This document shows positions 23,493 to 34,690 of a stretch of 64,000 nt of DNA, piece by piece. The stretch spans positions 1 through 64,000 of the forward strand of contig FMBT01000497.1 of assembly GCA_900095095.1 (NCBI GenBank). Direction: 5' to 3'. The notes under the pieces were generated by a model. That model saw only the letters and a list, made by a program, of their open reading frames with translations. It ran no database searches and was not told the DNA's origin. The DNA comes from Fragilariopsis cylindrus CCMP1102. Its lineage: Eukaryota > Bacillariophyta > Bacillariophyceae > Bacillariales > Bacillariaceae. The translations under genes and the position numbers were made by a program. Positions within the stretch are counted from its first letter, which is position 1; each line of letters begins with the position of its first letter.

Positions 23493-23659
23493 GAGATTGG
23501 TAACGGATTTAGAACTCAAACAGTAGATTATGTGCGAGAGTAAAACCGGAATGGCATCAACTCAAAAACGTTGTGGATGCTGCATTCGGTAGCTCAGTGG
23601 TTTTGAGCGCGACTAGTTGTGAGCAAATTAGTTAGGGTAAATGTTTGTTTTTATATTAA

Positions 23660-26600
23660 TTAAGTATCTTCGTTGTCTAAAATAGGGGTCGGGATGGCGC
23701 GAAAGCCTATGTTATGGAAGAAAATGTTCTTGCCCATCGCTGTTGACAGGCCGGCTGAAAAACAGCGATCTGTTCGTGGATGTAGTCGAGAAAAGTGTCG
23801 CTGCTCCAGCGTCCCATTTTCGAATCGTGTGTGTTGGGGTTTGTGTAGGTGCATCGCCATCGCCCTCCGGCGCGTAAGCTGTGTGAGCTTATTTGCGCTG
23901 CTTCAAACCCGTGTTTTTTCATGTCGAGTTGGAGTACTGCTGCTTTGAGCGCGGAGTTAATTTCGGTTGCGCGCATTACTTTGCCTGGTGAGTCGGGTGT
24001 TCGAAATACGTGCTAATTATAGCAGTCGGGACTGAAGTGTGAGCAGTGATGTGCTTGACTCTTCTAATTAGTGCTTTTATTGGGCATGTATCCGTTTTTG
24101 TTGTAAAATGGTGTATTGCCTGGTTCGTTTGCCATTTTTCTGATTCGATATTCGAAGAGTTGCTGCTGTGCATCTGATTAAAAGGGCGTCGATTGGGAGG
24201 TTATGGTCGAGGATGGTATTCTTGTCCCATAATGTACGTCCTGGAGTCTGAAAGCTTGTGTTAGCTTTTTGGTTGAGGTCGGAGTGTACGTGTACTCTCC
24301 GACTCGGAGGAGATAGTAGAAAGCGATGATGGCTATATCTGCCACTGCCTTTTGTTTTTCGGTGCCTGTTAACGCGTAGTGATACATGTATCTTGGGACA
24401 CTGATTGGTACTGCTAATTTGAATTTGGCAGGGGGGTCGGTTCGTCGGTAGCCCTCAATAAGTTGGCCGATTTTTTTATAATATTTTCCTTGCGTGTTAA
24501 CCACCGGACTTTGTTCTCCGTCCATCTCGAAACGCGCTGTGATGGCCCGAAGCGATACTTGGACTGTTTGCGCACGAACTTGTTGTTTTTGTCGTGAAAC
24601 GCCTCCGGATCGCACATGTTGGGCGAAACTGACCAGCACTTCGATTTTGTCTTGTTGAGTAAGTGTACTGAGTTTTTCGTCATAGGTAGGAAAGTAAATG
24701 GCGAGGTAGTGGGTCCAAGCTTTCCAAAAACGTATTCTTTCGTTGGTAGTCGACGCCACGACTCCAAAGTCGATTGCTTCTGTAGCAGCTCCGAAGAGAC
24801 TTTTGACGTAACTTTGTTGCTGAGGAGGAACAGAGTCCAGGATTCGTCCTGTGGTGGGGGAAAATGAGCGGAAAAGTCGGTGAGGAATGTAGCATTGTCG
24901 AGACTATGTTTGCGGGATGCAACGTCTGCCATTTTGTTGTAAATGCCGGAGATGTGTTCCACTGAGAGTAATGCTGTTCTGTTGGTGTGCAGGCGTACCG
25001 CCATGGCTCGGAGGATTCGTGCTGCGACCAATGATGTGCTCGTTCTGAATTTGTACATCCACGCTACTGCCGGGAGGTTGTCGCACCAGATTGAGACGCT
25101 GACGCCCCGGAGTGTAATTGGGTCCACGCTGTGCTCGAGAACAAGCCAGTGCATGAGTATTCCGGTTAGTTCTAAATCTGATATCGTGAGTTGCCCGCTT
25201 TTGTTGGATGACGAGCAAAACTGGTCTCGTATTTCTTGCGGCCACTCGAAGAACCATACGATCGGACGACGGTCGTTGTGCCGCTGAACCAGACTCCTCC
25301 GACTCCCCATTTGGATGCATCTAACGAAGCCTGATAAGATGGTGGATGTTCGATGAGTTCGGAGACATGTGTTGGTCGTCGTCCGACTAGACGGATGAGT
25401 GCTGACCAATCCCGGAGGATGTTTGCGAAGTCGTTTGTTACTTCGATTTTTCGACCCTGGTTTTTGGCAGCTGCGGCCATGTAACAATTTAGTTGTCCCA
25501 GGATTGGTTGCCACATGGTATGGCAATGGTCCGCGAATTGTAGTCGTCCATGAAGTTTTTGGAAACGTTTACTTCAATCTTGTCTTTGCGGCGTATCGCC
25601 TTGAGTTCGGTAAGGAGTTCTTCGCATTTACGTTGTGGCAGTTCGATGGTGCGTGAGATTCCATCGAAGAGCCAACCTAGGATTTCTTTCCTGGTGTCCC
25701 AGATTCCGTCTCGAAAAGCTTCTTTTCCGGACCGGATGTGCCATCTTGCTTCCGGACAATTCCGGAGGCGGAAAAACCTTGGTGATGCCGTCGAGGATGC
25801 GACGTGAAAACTGGGAGTAGATCGGCTCGTTGGTGCTCTGGATTACGCCGATGAAATCGTCGATGTAGACCTCGATGAGTTGAAGGAACGTCCGTTTATC
25901 AGTTTCCGAGTCGATTGGAGTGTGAAGTTTGTTGATCTTGGTCCAATCGATGTCCATCATGATGTTTTCCATCGGGTTGCTCGTCGATGATGACGTCATG
26001 TCGCATCTTGTCGTTGATGATGTCGCGTGCCGTTTCGGTTGCGGCGCAGAAGAAAGGCGGGCTTTCGCTCCAGCCCATCTGGAGGGCGTCCGGGATAACG
26101 AGTTGTACCGGGTCGTCCGGGCCTGTTCCTGGTAGGACGTATGCAAAATTCCATGGCATCTTTTTCGCTGACTGCCATTCGCCCAGTAGCCATCCTTTAA
26201 ATCTACTTTTGAGAACATAAAAGGTGTCGTTTTGTCTTTCGACAGAGCCATTGCCCATATGATTCTGGGGATAACGTTCCCTAGTTCGTACATTGATTCT
26301 TGTTTTGCCAATGATTTGTCGGAAGCACTGTTTACTGAGTCCAGCTTCTTTCCGTTGACGAGGAGCTGGAAGGATAAGTCTAGGATCATCCGATAGACGC
26401 GAGACTTGTGCGGTACTGCAGCTAGTGGTGAAATTTTTAGATTTGGGGGGAAATCATGTTTGATGTCCTCCCAATTGACGAGGCGACAGGAGCCCTCCGT
26501 GACGCGTTCGAGGGCTTCCTTTTTGCATGCGGCTGCTGCTTCGGGTACGTTTGCACTGGAGTGTGCTCCACTCGCGATTGCTAATTCTAGGCGCTCCAGA

Positions 26601-26923
26601 GTCCAATCATCGCCGCAGTCGACTGGGCAGCCTTCGAGTGCGTATTCTAGCAGATCCGGACCTGCTGGGTGATTTAAAACTTCATGACGAGGAAACATTA
26701 AACCTTTGAATTGTGGTAACTTACTTTGGGTTGGAGTAAACGCATTGTCGTCGACTGGTTGTCGTCGGGGCGGTGGAGGGATCGGTCGACAATACGGTGT
26801 CCTGTACGGAGTGTCTGGACGGCATGGCGAACGAGGTGGTGGTGGTATACTCGGTAGTGTGAACCGCGGGTGTGGCACACTCGGGAGTGTGAACCTAGGC
26901 GGTACGCTGGGGTTGAGAAACAT
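23660..26923 (-). pseudogene. DIRS-type reverse transcriptase-RNase H-tyrosine recombinase, frameshifted
   Basis: From ATG 26923 there is a proline-rich leader, then the RT: KISPLAAVPHKS, RMILDLSFQL, FSKVDLKDGYW, DALQMGWSESPPFF and the catalytic YIDDFIG (about 25848-25871). RNase H follows: DASKWGVGG (near 25300-25325), DLELTGILMHW, WCDNLPAVAW, NKMADVASRKHS. The tyrosine recombinase starts near 24760: RIRFWKAWTHYLA, LLRVGEYTY (first catalytic Arg, about 24286-24312), HSLRAGG (HxxR, 23866-23892) and GRWSSDTFLDYIHEQ (catalytic Tyr, about 23780). All key residues exist but in several frames, so no full enzyme is encoded as written. The recombinase would integrate a circular DNA copy without target duplication. 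Confidence 0.9.
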
Positions 26924-27036
26924 TATAGCAGGTGATGGTAATGAGAAAATTATATATGAAAATTAACATAGATTGTTTTATAGTTATTACTTAATTACTG
27001 TATACTCGCTACTGGCGGTTATTTGGTTGTTGCTTA

Positions 27037-29615
27037 CATGGTGGTGGCCTTTTTTAACATCTCGATGGCCTTGTCCGGTTTATAAGCGCTGAAATCGGAC
27101 TGGTGGGTGTTCTTGCATTTTCCGTTGCAGTAGCAAAAAAGCCCATAGTTGAGACAATTACTCGATTTGAGGCCTAGGGCCTCGCACATTTCTTTCGTCG
27201 ATCCGAACTCGTTGGCAGTCCGGATGTCCGAGAGGCGGGGGAAGTTGCCGTCATGTGTTGCGCGGTGGTCCGCGATTAGTTTTCTGATGGAGTCGCATCC
27301 CGGACCCTTGCGTGTTGTAGGTTTGTCCTTCTTTGGTGATTGTCAGCATTTCGCTTCGGTCTGTATTCCGGTCTGTAGGTGTTGGAGGGCCTGGGTCGCG
27401 GCGTTGCGGAGTCTTCGCTGGAAGGAAAATTGGACCGTAGCTGTGCGACAAGGACAAGTTGTTGTTTTCGATACCCAGGATGAGAAAATCGATGTTGAAC
27501 TTCGGGAAACGCTTGCGGCTACGTCTTCTGCTGTGCAAAAGACGCCGAAATACCGCTCAAGATGGCGGCACAGTTGGTAAATAATTTCGTTGCTGATTAG
27601 AGCCGGAAGTTGGCTATGGCGGATAGACGACTGTAGTTGTCGAACAGGGCATCGAGCAGGCGCTGGAGTTGAATTGACGGTGGCGCTCTGTCGCCAATTA
27701 CCTGTATTAAACCTAGTTGAGTTAATTGCAGGTTGGTGATTAGGGCATCGATGGTGTCCGGAATCTGTGGCGTTCCTGGGATGCTGCGCTCTATGTCGGC
27801 TGACGTTGGTACGCATTGTGCGTTGAGAGCGCGAACACTTTCGAGTCTCTCCTCTCTCGGCCGTCGACCTGGTGACGTAAGTGAGAGGGCCTAGCCCCCC
27901 ATGGGGTTTGGTGCCTTCGAAGTTCGTTGGGGCTAGACGCCAATCCGTGATAGATTTCCGAAATTCGGCCGTGATGATTTGGCGGAAACGGGGATTCTTC
28001 TTGATCATTGGTTGAATGAAGTAGGTGTCAATGACGGAGTCCTTTTCGCCTTTGTCAGGAGCCTTGTTGTATTTCAACCAACCGCTGTTGTTGCACCGGT
28101 GCAAAAAATGGAGCTCGTGTGTTGTAGATGTGCCCATCCACATAAATTCCACGATCTGGTGCCCATACTGTCCTTTGCCTTTTTTGGTTGGTCCGGCTTG
28201 GTCGAGTTTGGGTGACTCTTGGATTCCGCTGCAAGAAACTTGAGCCACTTTGAAATCGGTTCATGTCCTCGGAGGTGAGGGGAAGGCCTGGGCCTCTGTT
28301 GAGCATTGCATGTAGGTGATCACCAATACTTTGGTGAGGTGATGCACCCCGTGTGACCCCCCAAAACTGAAAGCCCCATTGCTTGCCGATGCTTCCAAAG
28401 GTGAAAGCCGGTGCACCATGATACCCTGGGTGACCCGGAGTGGGTTCACCAAATGGGTTGGTGGCGCCCGGTGTGCCGTACGGATTGTGGGACCTGGCTG
28501 CCGTTGTTGGAACGTTGACGATGAGTCGTTGCTAAAACCGTTGCCTTCGAACGGTTGGCCGCGATGTCAAATGGTAGTCCGTCCGTTCGGGTCTTTCGGA
28601 TGAAACTGGGTGCCCGGTTCCATATGGCAGTCCGTCGCCTTCGAAGGAGACGTTGCCTGTTGCTGTCCTGGTACTTTGATGTTGCTGGCCAATGCTGCTG
28701 CGATGCGTTGCTGTTGCGCTAGTTGCTCCTCGAGTTGGACATTTCGTTGTAGTACCGCATTGAGATTAGCCTCGTTGGTTGCAGTTTCTCCTGGAGCATT
28801 TCCTGTGCGCTGACGTTATTGCGCAGAAGTGTTTCATCGTCGACGTCAATGACGTCTTCCGGTGCTGGGGGTCGGGCGGAACTCCTTGCTGAGGCAGTTC
28901 AGGACTCCATTGGCGATGGCGGTGCCAAGTGTATTGTCGTCTTCGCTGAAACCCGTCTGTAGGTCCTTGTAAATATCCACCGAATGTGCAAGTGTGAACC
29001 AACGTGGTTGTCCGGTTCCAGTTGCATTTGACTGGTGCTGTCGGCGTTGTTGGGGAGGGTAGTATCCCTGACCATTGCTGCTGCACGAAGCCAGCTATAA
29101 ACGAATTTGTCATGGTTGTCGGTTCTGCTTTTTGAACATTGTTATTAAGTCGCGGACGCTTTTGTGAGAATTGTCGGCATTGAAGAAAATCCGTGATGGT
29201 TTCAGCCCGGATTGGGATTAGTTTCATCATGGGTCGTTGCTTGATCAGAGCGCTCGTGACATAGTCCAAGCCCTGATTCGCAGTTGAGTCGGCATCTTTC
29301 GCAATCCAGACGTCCGATGCCACTAGGTCGTTGGCATCGAATATCACTGCCTGTGGGCATGATGTGATTTGTGATACCAAAACGTTGTGTTTGGTAAGCT
29401 CGTACCCATAAAATGGGGGTGACCTTCTTCGGTTGAGTGTTTAACACTGCAACTCCCAAGGTTCCGATTCCGCAGAACAACGCTTGGTCCGGTAGGTGAG
29501 TGGTCCTGTTGAAAGTGAGTGGGTGGGTGATGAGTTGGCTTCTGGAGTTCGACTCTTTGGCCCGGGTTGCCTCACCGAGGATTGCTGTTTGAAATCCTCC
29601 CTCTGTGAACGCCAT
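27037..29615 (-). pseudogene. Gag-like region of the DIRS-like element, frameshifted
   Basis: It begins at ATG 29615 (MAFTEGGFQTAILGEATRAK). Coherent stretches in changing frames include VIFDANDLVASDVWIAKDAD, a possible coiled coil near 28770-28850, and EFMWMGTSTTHELHFLHRCN near 28100-28160. A segment ending VRALNAQCVPTSADIERS then TIDALITNLQLTQLGLIQ closes at a stop at 27597. A separate final piece to 27037 carries a Cys/His cluster (GLFCYCNGKCKNTHQSDF), probably a nucleic-acid-binding finger. By position between A1 and RT it should be the structural protein. Intron removal between pieces cannot be excluded. Confidence 0.65.
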
Positions 29616-30491
29616 CGTGCTGATGTTTAAATCCTGGCTGCGAGCGGTTTTGAGTTGCTCGAAGTTGAGATTGTGAGAGTGTTGTGTGCCGAAACAATGT
29701 GTTCCGGAATAGTGCCAAATGTGGAAATTTATGTTTTTCGGGCGTTTGACGTCCGGAACTGACGTTTGGTCAGTGATGTGGTGAGCCTGAATGGCATGCG
29801 ATTGGCATGGAGTCGCCGTTATTGTTCAGAATCTATGTTGACAAAGGGTGGAAGTCGTCCTAAACGATGTTGTTTAGTTAGGGTGAGCCCCATTACGTTG
29901 GTGAATAATTACGTGAAATATTGTTGAATGTTATTTTGTTTTTGTCCCAGCGAGGGGTAAGGCAAATAGGAAGTGTGAATAAATTACTTATGTACCTATG
30001 TATTGTGTTCTGGGCTTATGTGTGCCTGAAATCGAAAAATTCAATTCCGGAGTTGAAAATTTGACAGCTAGGAGTGACGCATGCGAGGGTGCGTGCAGGG
30101 GTGCTAACTAGTTTCGTTGAACGGTTGAGTCCTGACAAAATTTGAATGTATTATGTGATTTAACGTTATCTTATATTCTTATATTTGGACTTGTCTATTA
30201 TTTAAGATGTTTTTCGTTTTTTAATGTGTGGGCACGTGGCATGGTATGCGTGTCGTGCTCCTGACTTTGACCGTTGTACGTTGAGGTCCGGAATCCCTTT
30301 TGGATCTAAAACCTGTGGTGTTGCATGCAGTCTGTCTGTGTGGGTGTATTCGTCTGTCGTGCGACATTGCGTGCGCGGCGAACATTTGGTTGGAAATGGT
30401 AAAGATTTAGTTTTGACTTGTGAAATGTAGTTGTCTCTTTACGAGGCGTTTCGTCGTAACCGGGTGTTTCGTCTAGTTGACGCCATTCCTA
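29616..30491 (-). other. non-coding internal leader of the DIRS-like element
   Basis: Lies between the Gag start and the duplicated Gag-tail fragment near A1. No frame longer than about 70 codons, and no domain is visible. It is probably untranslated leader. Confidence 0.5.
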
Positions 30492-30735
30492 TTACTCCGG
30501 AGTTGGGTAATTGTGTTTTTCATACATGGCCGCAAGCAGGCGCTTGATTTCGGTGGCCTGTGGCGACTCGTTGCCAAAATTCTGTATCAACACGGCTTGT
30601 ATTCGTTGCATGTTTGTGATGAGGGCAACGATGTCGTCCGGAGTGTTTCCGTGGATGCTGCGCTCCATGTCTTTGTTGTTTTCCATGTGGTGGTCTCTGT
30701 TGTTGTCTTGTCTCCATTGAGCGGACGGGTAGTCC
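30492..30735 (-). pseudogene. duplicated Gag tail next to repeat A1
   Basis: A short frame without its own ATG (DYPSAQWRQDNN onward) reads MERSIHGNTPDDIVALITNM then QRIQAVLIQNFGNES and IKRLLAAMY. This is clearly related to ERSIPGTPQIPDTIDALITN, LGLIQVIGDRAP and LQRLLDALF at 27597-27790. Both end in stops after a similar length. The two copies have diverged well beyond the terminal repeats, so this is an old internal duplication or a chimera with a related element. Confidence 0.6.
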
Positions 30736-30916
30736 AAGAAGAAGCGCTTTCAGCGGTCACGTCAGCTCCGGAGCTGCCTCACAACAAAACACGATGTTTC
30801 CAAAAGAATGAGTCCAGAATAGATTTCTCTTCTGGACTTTGATTTTTCTACTAGCGCGCGCGTTGTATAAAAATAAATCGCTTGATTCCTTTTTACAGCT
30901 TTAACACTCCTTGACT
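30736..30916 (-). repeat. split direct repeat A1 (terminal)
   Basis: 181 bp matching 20888-21068 with one difference. It ends with ACT (30914-30916) and then diverges into flanking DNA. Confidence 0.93.
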
Positions 30917-31252
30917 TTTTTAGTTTTGATTTTGATTTCGCATATAAAAACTAATTCATGCCCAAAGGCCCATCGTTAACAAAAAAAGAAAAGAAAAATC
31001 CATACCTTGACGAAGATTGCCATCCACCCGGGAAATTCAGGAAAGATATTACGATCGACACCGGATACTAGGATACTGAATTACCCAACACATTATCCGA
31101 ACCTCGAAAATTCGACAACGTCGCATAGAATAAATGAATTTCTTGAGCAATCTTCGCCGTTCGCCGTTCGCCGTCAACAGATTAAAGATTAAAGATAGAG
31201 ATTTAGACTGATAATCAGATGCATTGATACTGAAAAAGGAGAGAGATTCGCA
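30917..31252. other. short flank between the DIRS-like element and the exchanger gene
   Basis: About 336 bp of AT-rich DNA that should hold the exchanger promoter. No coding exon or clear motif is seen. Confidence 0.5.
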
Positions 31253-33436
31253 ATGGACGAAGTCGAGGAGGTGCCCACAGCGGCCTGGTGGGTATGGACT
31301 TTATTATGGGTGTGCACTTTTGTATCTTTTTGGTGCCAAGCCACTGTAACTGAAGAAAGGTAAGGTTCAAATGATGTTCTGACTTGTTATTGTGTTGATT
31401 ATTGAGTATAAATGCCACATAAATGCACTCAAATGTAATACGTAACCTAATTCCTTTCATTTTCGGGACATTTTTTTTAGACTCGTACCTGCCTTAAATG
31501 TGATTGCAAATCACTATAAAATCCCACCCGATGTTGCCGGTGCTACACTGATGGCTGCCGGTGCATCTTCTCCTGAACTGTTCTCTTCGGTTGTCGCACT
31601 TTTCGTCACCCATTCTAGTTTGGGACTGGGTACAGTTGTAGGATCGGAGATTTTCAACCAACTCATTATTTGTGCTGGAGCAGTTTTTGCCTCGAAAACA
31701 GGAAAGTTAATTTTAGACAAATCAATTCTGGCCCGCGAGGTTGGCTTCTATGCTCTTGCTATCATCCTTTTATACTTGGCTCTTCAAGATACTCGACCAT
31801 TGGACGATGACCCAGATGGTCCGAACTACATTTACATTTCTTTTTATCAGGCTACTATGGTTTTCAGTGGTTACATCCTTTATGTCATCGTGTGTTCAAA
31901 TTTTGAGGCGATCGTTGCTTGTGCTTCGACAACGAAGAGGACAGTTAGCAAGGAACTTTCTTCCTATAAAAAAACGAACTACGGTGCTGCTGTATCAAAA
32001 AGGAATTTGGATCAAGGCAAGATGGAATATTTAATGGATAAAAAAAATCTCTCTGGAGAACCCGCCGGTAATTGGAAGTCCGTGCAGTATTATATGCCTG
32101 TAATTTCTACGGATGGTGTAGCCGCAAGTACAGGTAGTCTAAGGGCATTGTCAGGTAGTCCATTGTCAGGTAGTCTAAGGAGAGGTTCTCTTGCCAGTTC
32201 TATTCGATCTACTTTTTCGATGCGCAATAATATCCTAAAATCACTTGTGAAAGTATCCGAGCGTCCAAGCGAATTTCACGATCTTCACGATGTCCAAATT
32301 AACGAATATAAAAACCAGATTTCGTGTTTCCTATTTCAACGATCTATTTTCTACAACAAGGCATACTTTGGTGCTAATGCTTGGCAATTGAGATGGTTCA
32401 CAATTTCAGAACAAAAGATTTCAAGCGTTCCAGACAGTTGTGATCCCGACAACCACAGAATGAGATACCCTCACTTTAAGGCAATTGATGTCGATGAGAA
32501 TCATCTAATCATTAGAATTGTCAACCCAGTCGAGGGAAAACGTGATTTTTACATAATGGCTCCATCGAAGCCTATTTTTGATAAGGTCATTGAAAAAATG
32601 GAGATATTCATGGACCGCAACTGCGCCGTGGATCTAGGTGAGGCAAAGGACAACGACGACGACGACGATGACGACCTTGATGAAGCTGAGTTTGAGGGGG
32701 CTCAAAGCTATGAAAGTCTTATCGAATGCAATGGAGATAGTAGCAACCTTGGAACTATTTTCTTTTTCTTGCTATTCCCACTACGCTTCTTGATGCACTT
32801 CACCGTGCCCGATATTCGATTGCTCGACGAAAACGGAGAAATGAAGGCAACTATTGGAAAAGCTTACCTATCGACTATAATGTGTCTAGTATGGCTGATT
32901 CTTGGCAGTTACTCCATGGTTGCTTCCTTGGAGGCTCTAGCTGAATTGATGGATATACCTGATGCTGTTATTGGCTTTACTGTGTCTGCTGCAGGTAATT
33001 TGGAAGATAATATAAGTCTCGTCTTGTATGACCAATTATTTTCGATATTGAATCAATGCTTAATTATCTCTCTCTCCTCTATTCTCTTTCTTCAGGAACA
33101 TCTCTCCCTAATTATGTTGCATCAAAGGTTGCTGCTGAAAATGGATTTGGAAACCAAGCCGTATCTAATGCCTTTGGAAGCAACACTTTCAATATCATGG
33201 TTGGTCTTGGTCTCCCCTGGATGCTCTACATAAGTATCAATAATAGATTTGAACCTTACCATGGCCTCAAAGATGAAGGGATTCTTGAATCAATTGTCAT
33301 CCTCGCTGTTTTATTAGCCGTATTTGTCGTTTTTATGATTTCCTCTGGTTTTGTCATGCATAAATGGCATGGGTTCGTATTCCTTATGGCATATGGTGGA
33401 TACATTGTATTTGCAATTTTGCAGGTATACATGTGA
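31253..33436 (+). CDS. K+-dependent Na+/Ca2+ exchanger (NCKX/SLC24-like) with a PH-like insert
   Basis: Exons 31253-31359, 31481-32994 and 33096-33436 (introns in phases 2 and 1, GT-AG) give 653 residues. Exon 1 supplies a first membrane helix (AAWWVWTLLWVCTFVSFW). Repeat alpha-1 is PPDVAGATLMAAGASSPELF with GSEIFNQLIICAGA; alpha-2 is IPDAVIGFTVSAAGTSLPNY with SNAFGSNTFNIMVGLGLPW, split by intron 2. These repeats form the ion path that exchanges Ca2+ (with K+) for Na+. The cytoplasmic loop carries a Ser/Gly repeat, then a pleckstrin-homology-like segment (about 309-415; GANAWQLRWFTIS, DFYIMAPSKPIFDKVIEKME) and an acidic run. ATG 31253 is the first Met after an in-frame stop. Whether it sits in the plasma or an internal membrane is unknown. 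Confidence 0.88.
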
Positions 33437-33771
33437 GATAACTGAGGGCTGATCAGAGTCTGGCACGATTGCAAAAGTTGGAAGCTGCTTAGTACATAAA
33501 TTACTGTATCTGAATGATGTGCAACATAATAGCATACTTTCCCTAAGAGTTATCAATTTAAAAGGTTTCTGTCTATTAAAAAGGAATATTAATATTTAAC
33601 TTCGAATTACTTATTTCAAATTCAACAATCTAAACTAACTTATTATGGCATAAATCACTGGTTATGTACATTGACTATATAACTAGATCACTCTACTGGA
33701 TATTTTTATAGGGGGTTGCTCGACCGACTCAAAATCATATTTCCCATACCCTTACTCTCCACAGAAGTACC
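33437..33771. other. short intergenic gap between convergent genes
   Basis: AT-rich 3' flanks of the exchanger (+) and of the membrane protein (-). No feature is recognised. Confidence 0.6.
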
Positions 33772-34674
33772 TCAGAATATCCTAGAAAGTCTTCGAAGTA
33801 CGTCCTCAATAGAAAAGGCAAAATCCTCAAGAATTTGATTCAACGAATTATATCCCCTTGATAATTTATCAACATGCGCTTTTCTCTCTCGCTGGACTAA
33901 TGCTGTAAGTTTTGTTGCATCGTCTTGCACTCTTACTAATTTACCAAATATATCATTCGTTGCTGTTTGTATTGCTTCAATCGTTTGTTTTCCAAATCTT
34001 TCTACGAAGAGAATATAATCCGACAAACGATGATTGAGAATAATCCATTGGATTTTGGTTTTATTTGATACGCCCGACACTTGCTCTGATGCCTTTCGAA
34101 AAAATACGCCCACAAACGACATACTCGCTACATTTTTCACTCTACTTAATTGACTTATTATGTACGCAAAAGTCGACCAAAGAATTGTCCTTGAACCTTC
34201 CTGTATTGATGTTAAGAATCTTGTCGGCAGGTACAGCAACCAAATGAACCATTTTTGGATAGAAGCGACCATACTTTCCCCTAGCCTTCCTGCCCATGAT
34301 AAGCTAGACGAGAGTATGCGAAATGGGAAAAAGAAAATACCCACTATTGCATCCTTACAGACAGCAAGAAAATCCAGTGGAAGAAACAATAGTTTTAACA
34401 ATCGTGATGTATACGTTTCTATAGTATCGAAAAAAGCCCGATCGTTTGCATCGTTGGGAGTTTGGTTCACATTTCGAAAGGCAGCAATAGAAACAAATAT
34501 CAATCCTACCCCCAATAGGGTTAATACTAACAACGATGACAAAGGCAACAGCATAATAATATTATCATTATTATTATTTAGAGTGTGAGTATAATGCAGC
34601 AAGAAATAAGCGAGGACTTTCACATCTAGCTTGGTTTTACAACTGTAATGTTTCTTCGAATACACAACAAACAA
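33772..34674 (-). CDS. unknown membrane protein
   Basis: Up to 300 residues. The likelier start is ATG 34554 (about 260 residues), which puts a strong hydrophobic segment first (LLPLSSLLVLTLLGVGLIFV). Two further hydrophobic regions follow (LLKLLFLPLDFLAVCKDAIV, GIFFFPFRILSSSLSWAG), and the C-terminal third is helical and charged, possibly coiled coil (DDATKLTALVQRERKAHVDK). I do not recognise the family. It lies 17 bp downstream of the stop of the next minus-strand gene, close enough that the two could share a transcript or be linked by a missed splice. Confidence 0.6.
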   Translation of the reverse strand: MFVVYSKKHYSCKTKLDVKVLAYFLLHYTHTLNNNNDNIIMLLPLSSLLVLTLLGVGLIFVSIAAFRNVNQTPNDANDRAFFDTIETYTSRLLKLLFLPLDFLAVCKDAIVGIFFFPFRILSSSLSWAGRLGESMVASIQKWFIWLLYLPTRFLTSIQEGSRTILWSTFAYIISQLSRVKNVASMSFVGVFFRKASEQVSGVSNKTKIQWIILNHRLSDYILFVERFGKQTIEAIQTATNDIFGKLVRVQDDATKLTALVQRERKAHVDKLSRGYNSLNQILEDFAFSIEDVLRRLSRIF

Positions 34675-34690
34675 TCATAATGAGATACTT

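Larger units (their letters stand above)
20598..30916 (-). mobile_element. DIRS-superfamily tyrosine-recombinase retrotransposon with split direct repeats
   Basis: Read on the minus strand, the order is repeat A1 (30736-30916), Gag-like region, RT-RNase H-tyrosine recombinase, an extra ORF, B1 (21066-21333), A2 (20888-21068) and B2 (20598-20865). This A1-internal-B1A2B2 arrangement is the split-direct-repeat architecture of PAT/Ngaro-type elements. There is no DDE integrase, no LTR pair and no target duplication; the triplet ACT stands at all three junctions (20598, 21066, 30914). B1 and B2 look identical over 268 bp, and A1 and A2 differ at one of 181. The coding regions change frame repeatedly. 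The element ends about 336 bp before the cation exchanger start codon. Confidence 0.92.

Noticed and set aside
23587-23604. tRNA-like A box (TAGCTCAGTGGT) inside the DIRS-like element
   Set aside because: No matching B box, T arm or acceptor stem follows at the right spacing, and DIRS elements do not use tRNA primers.
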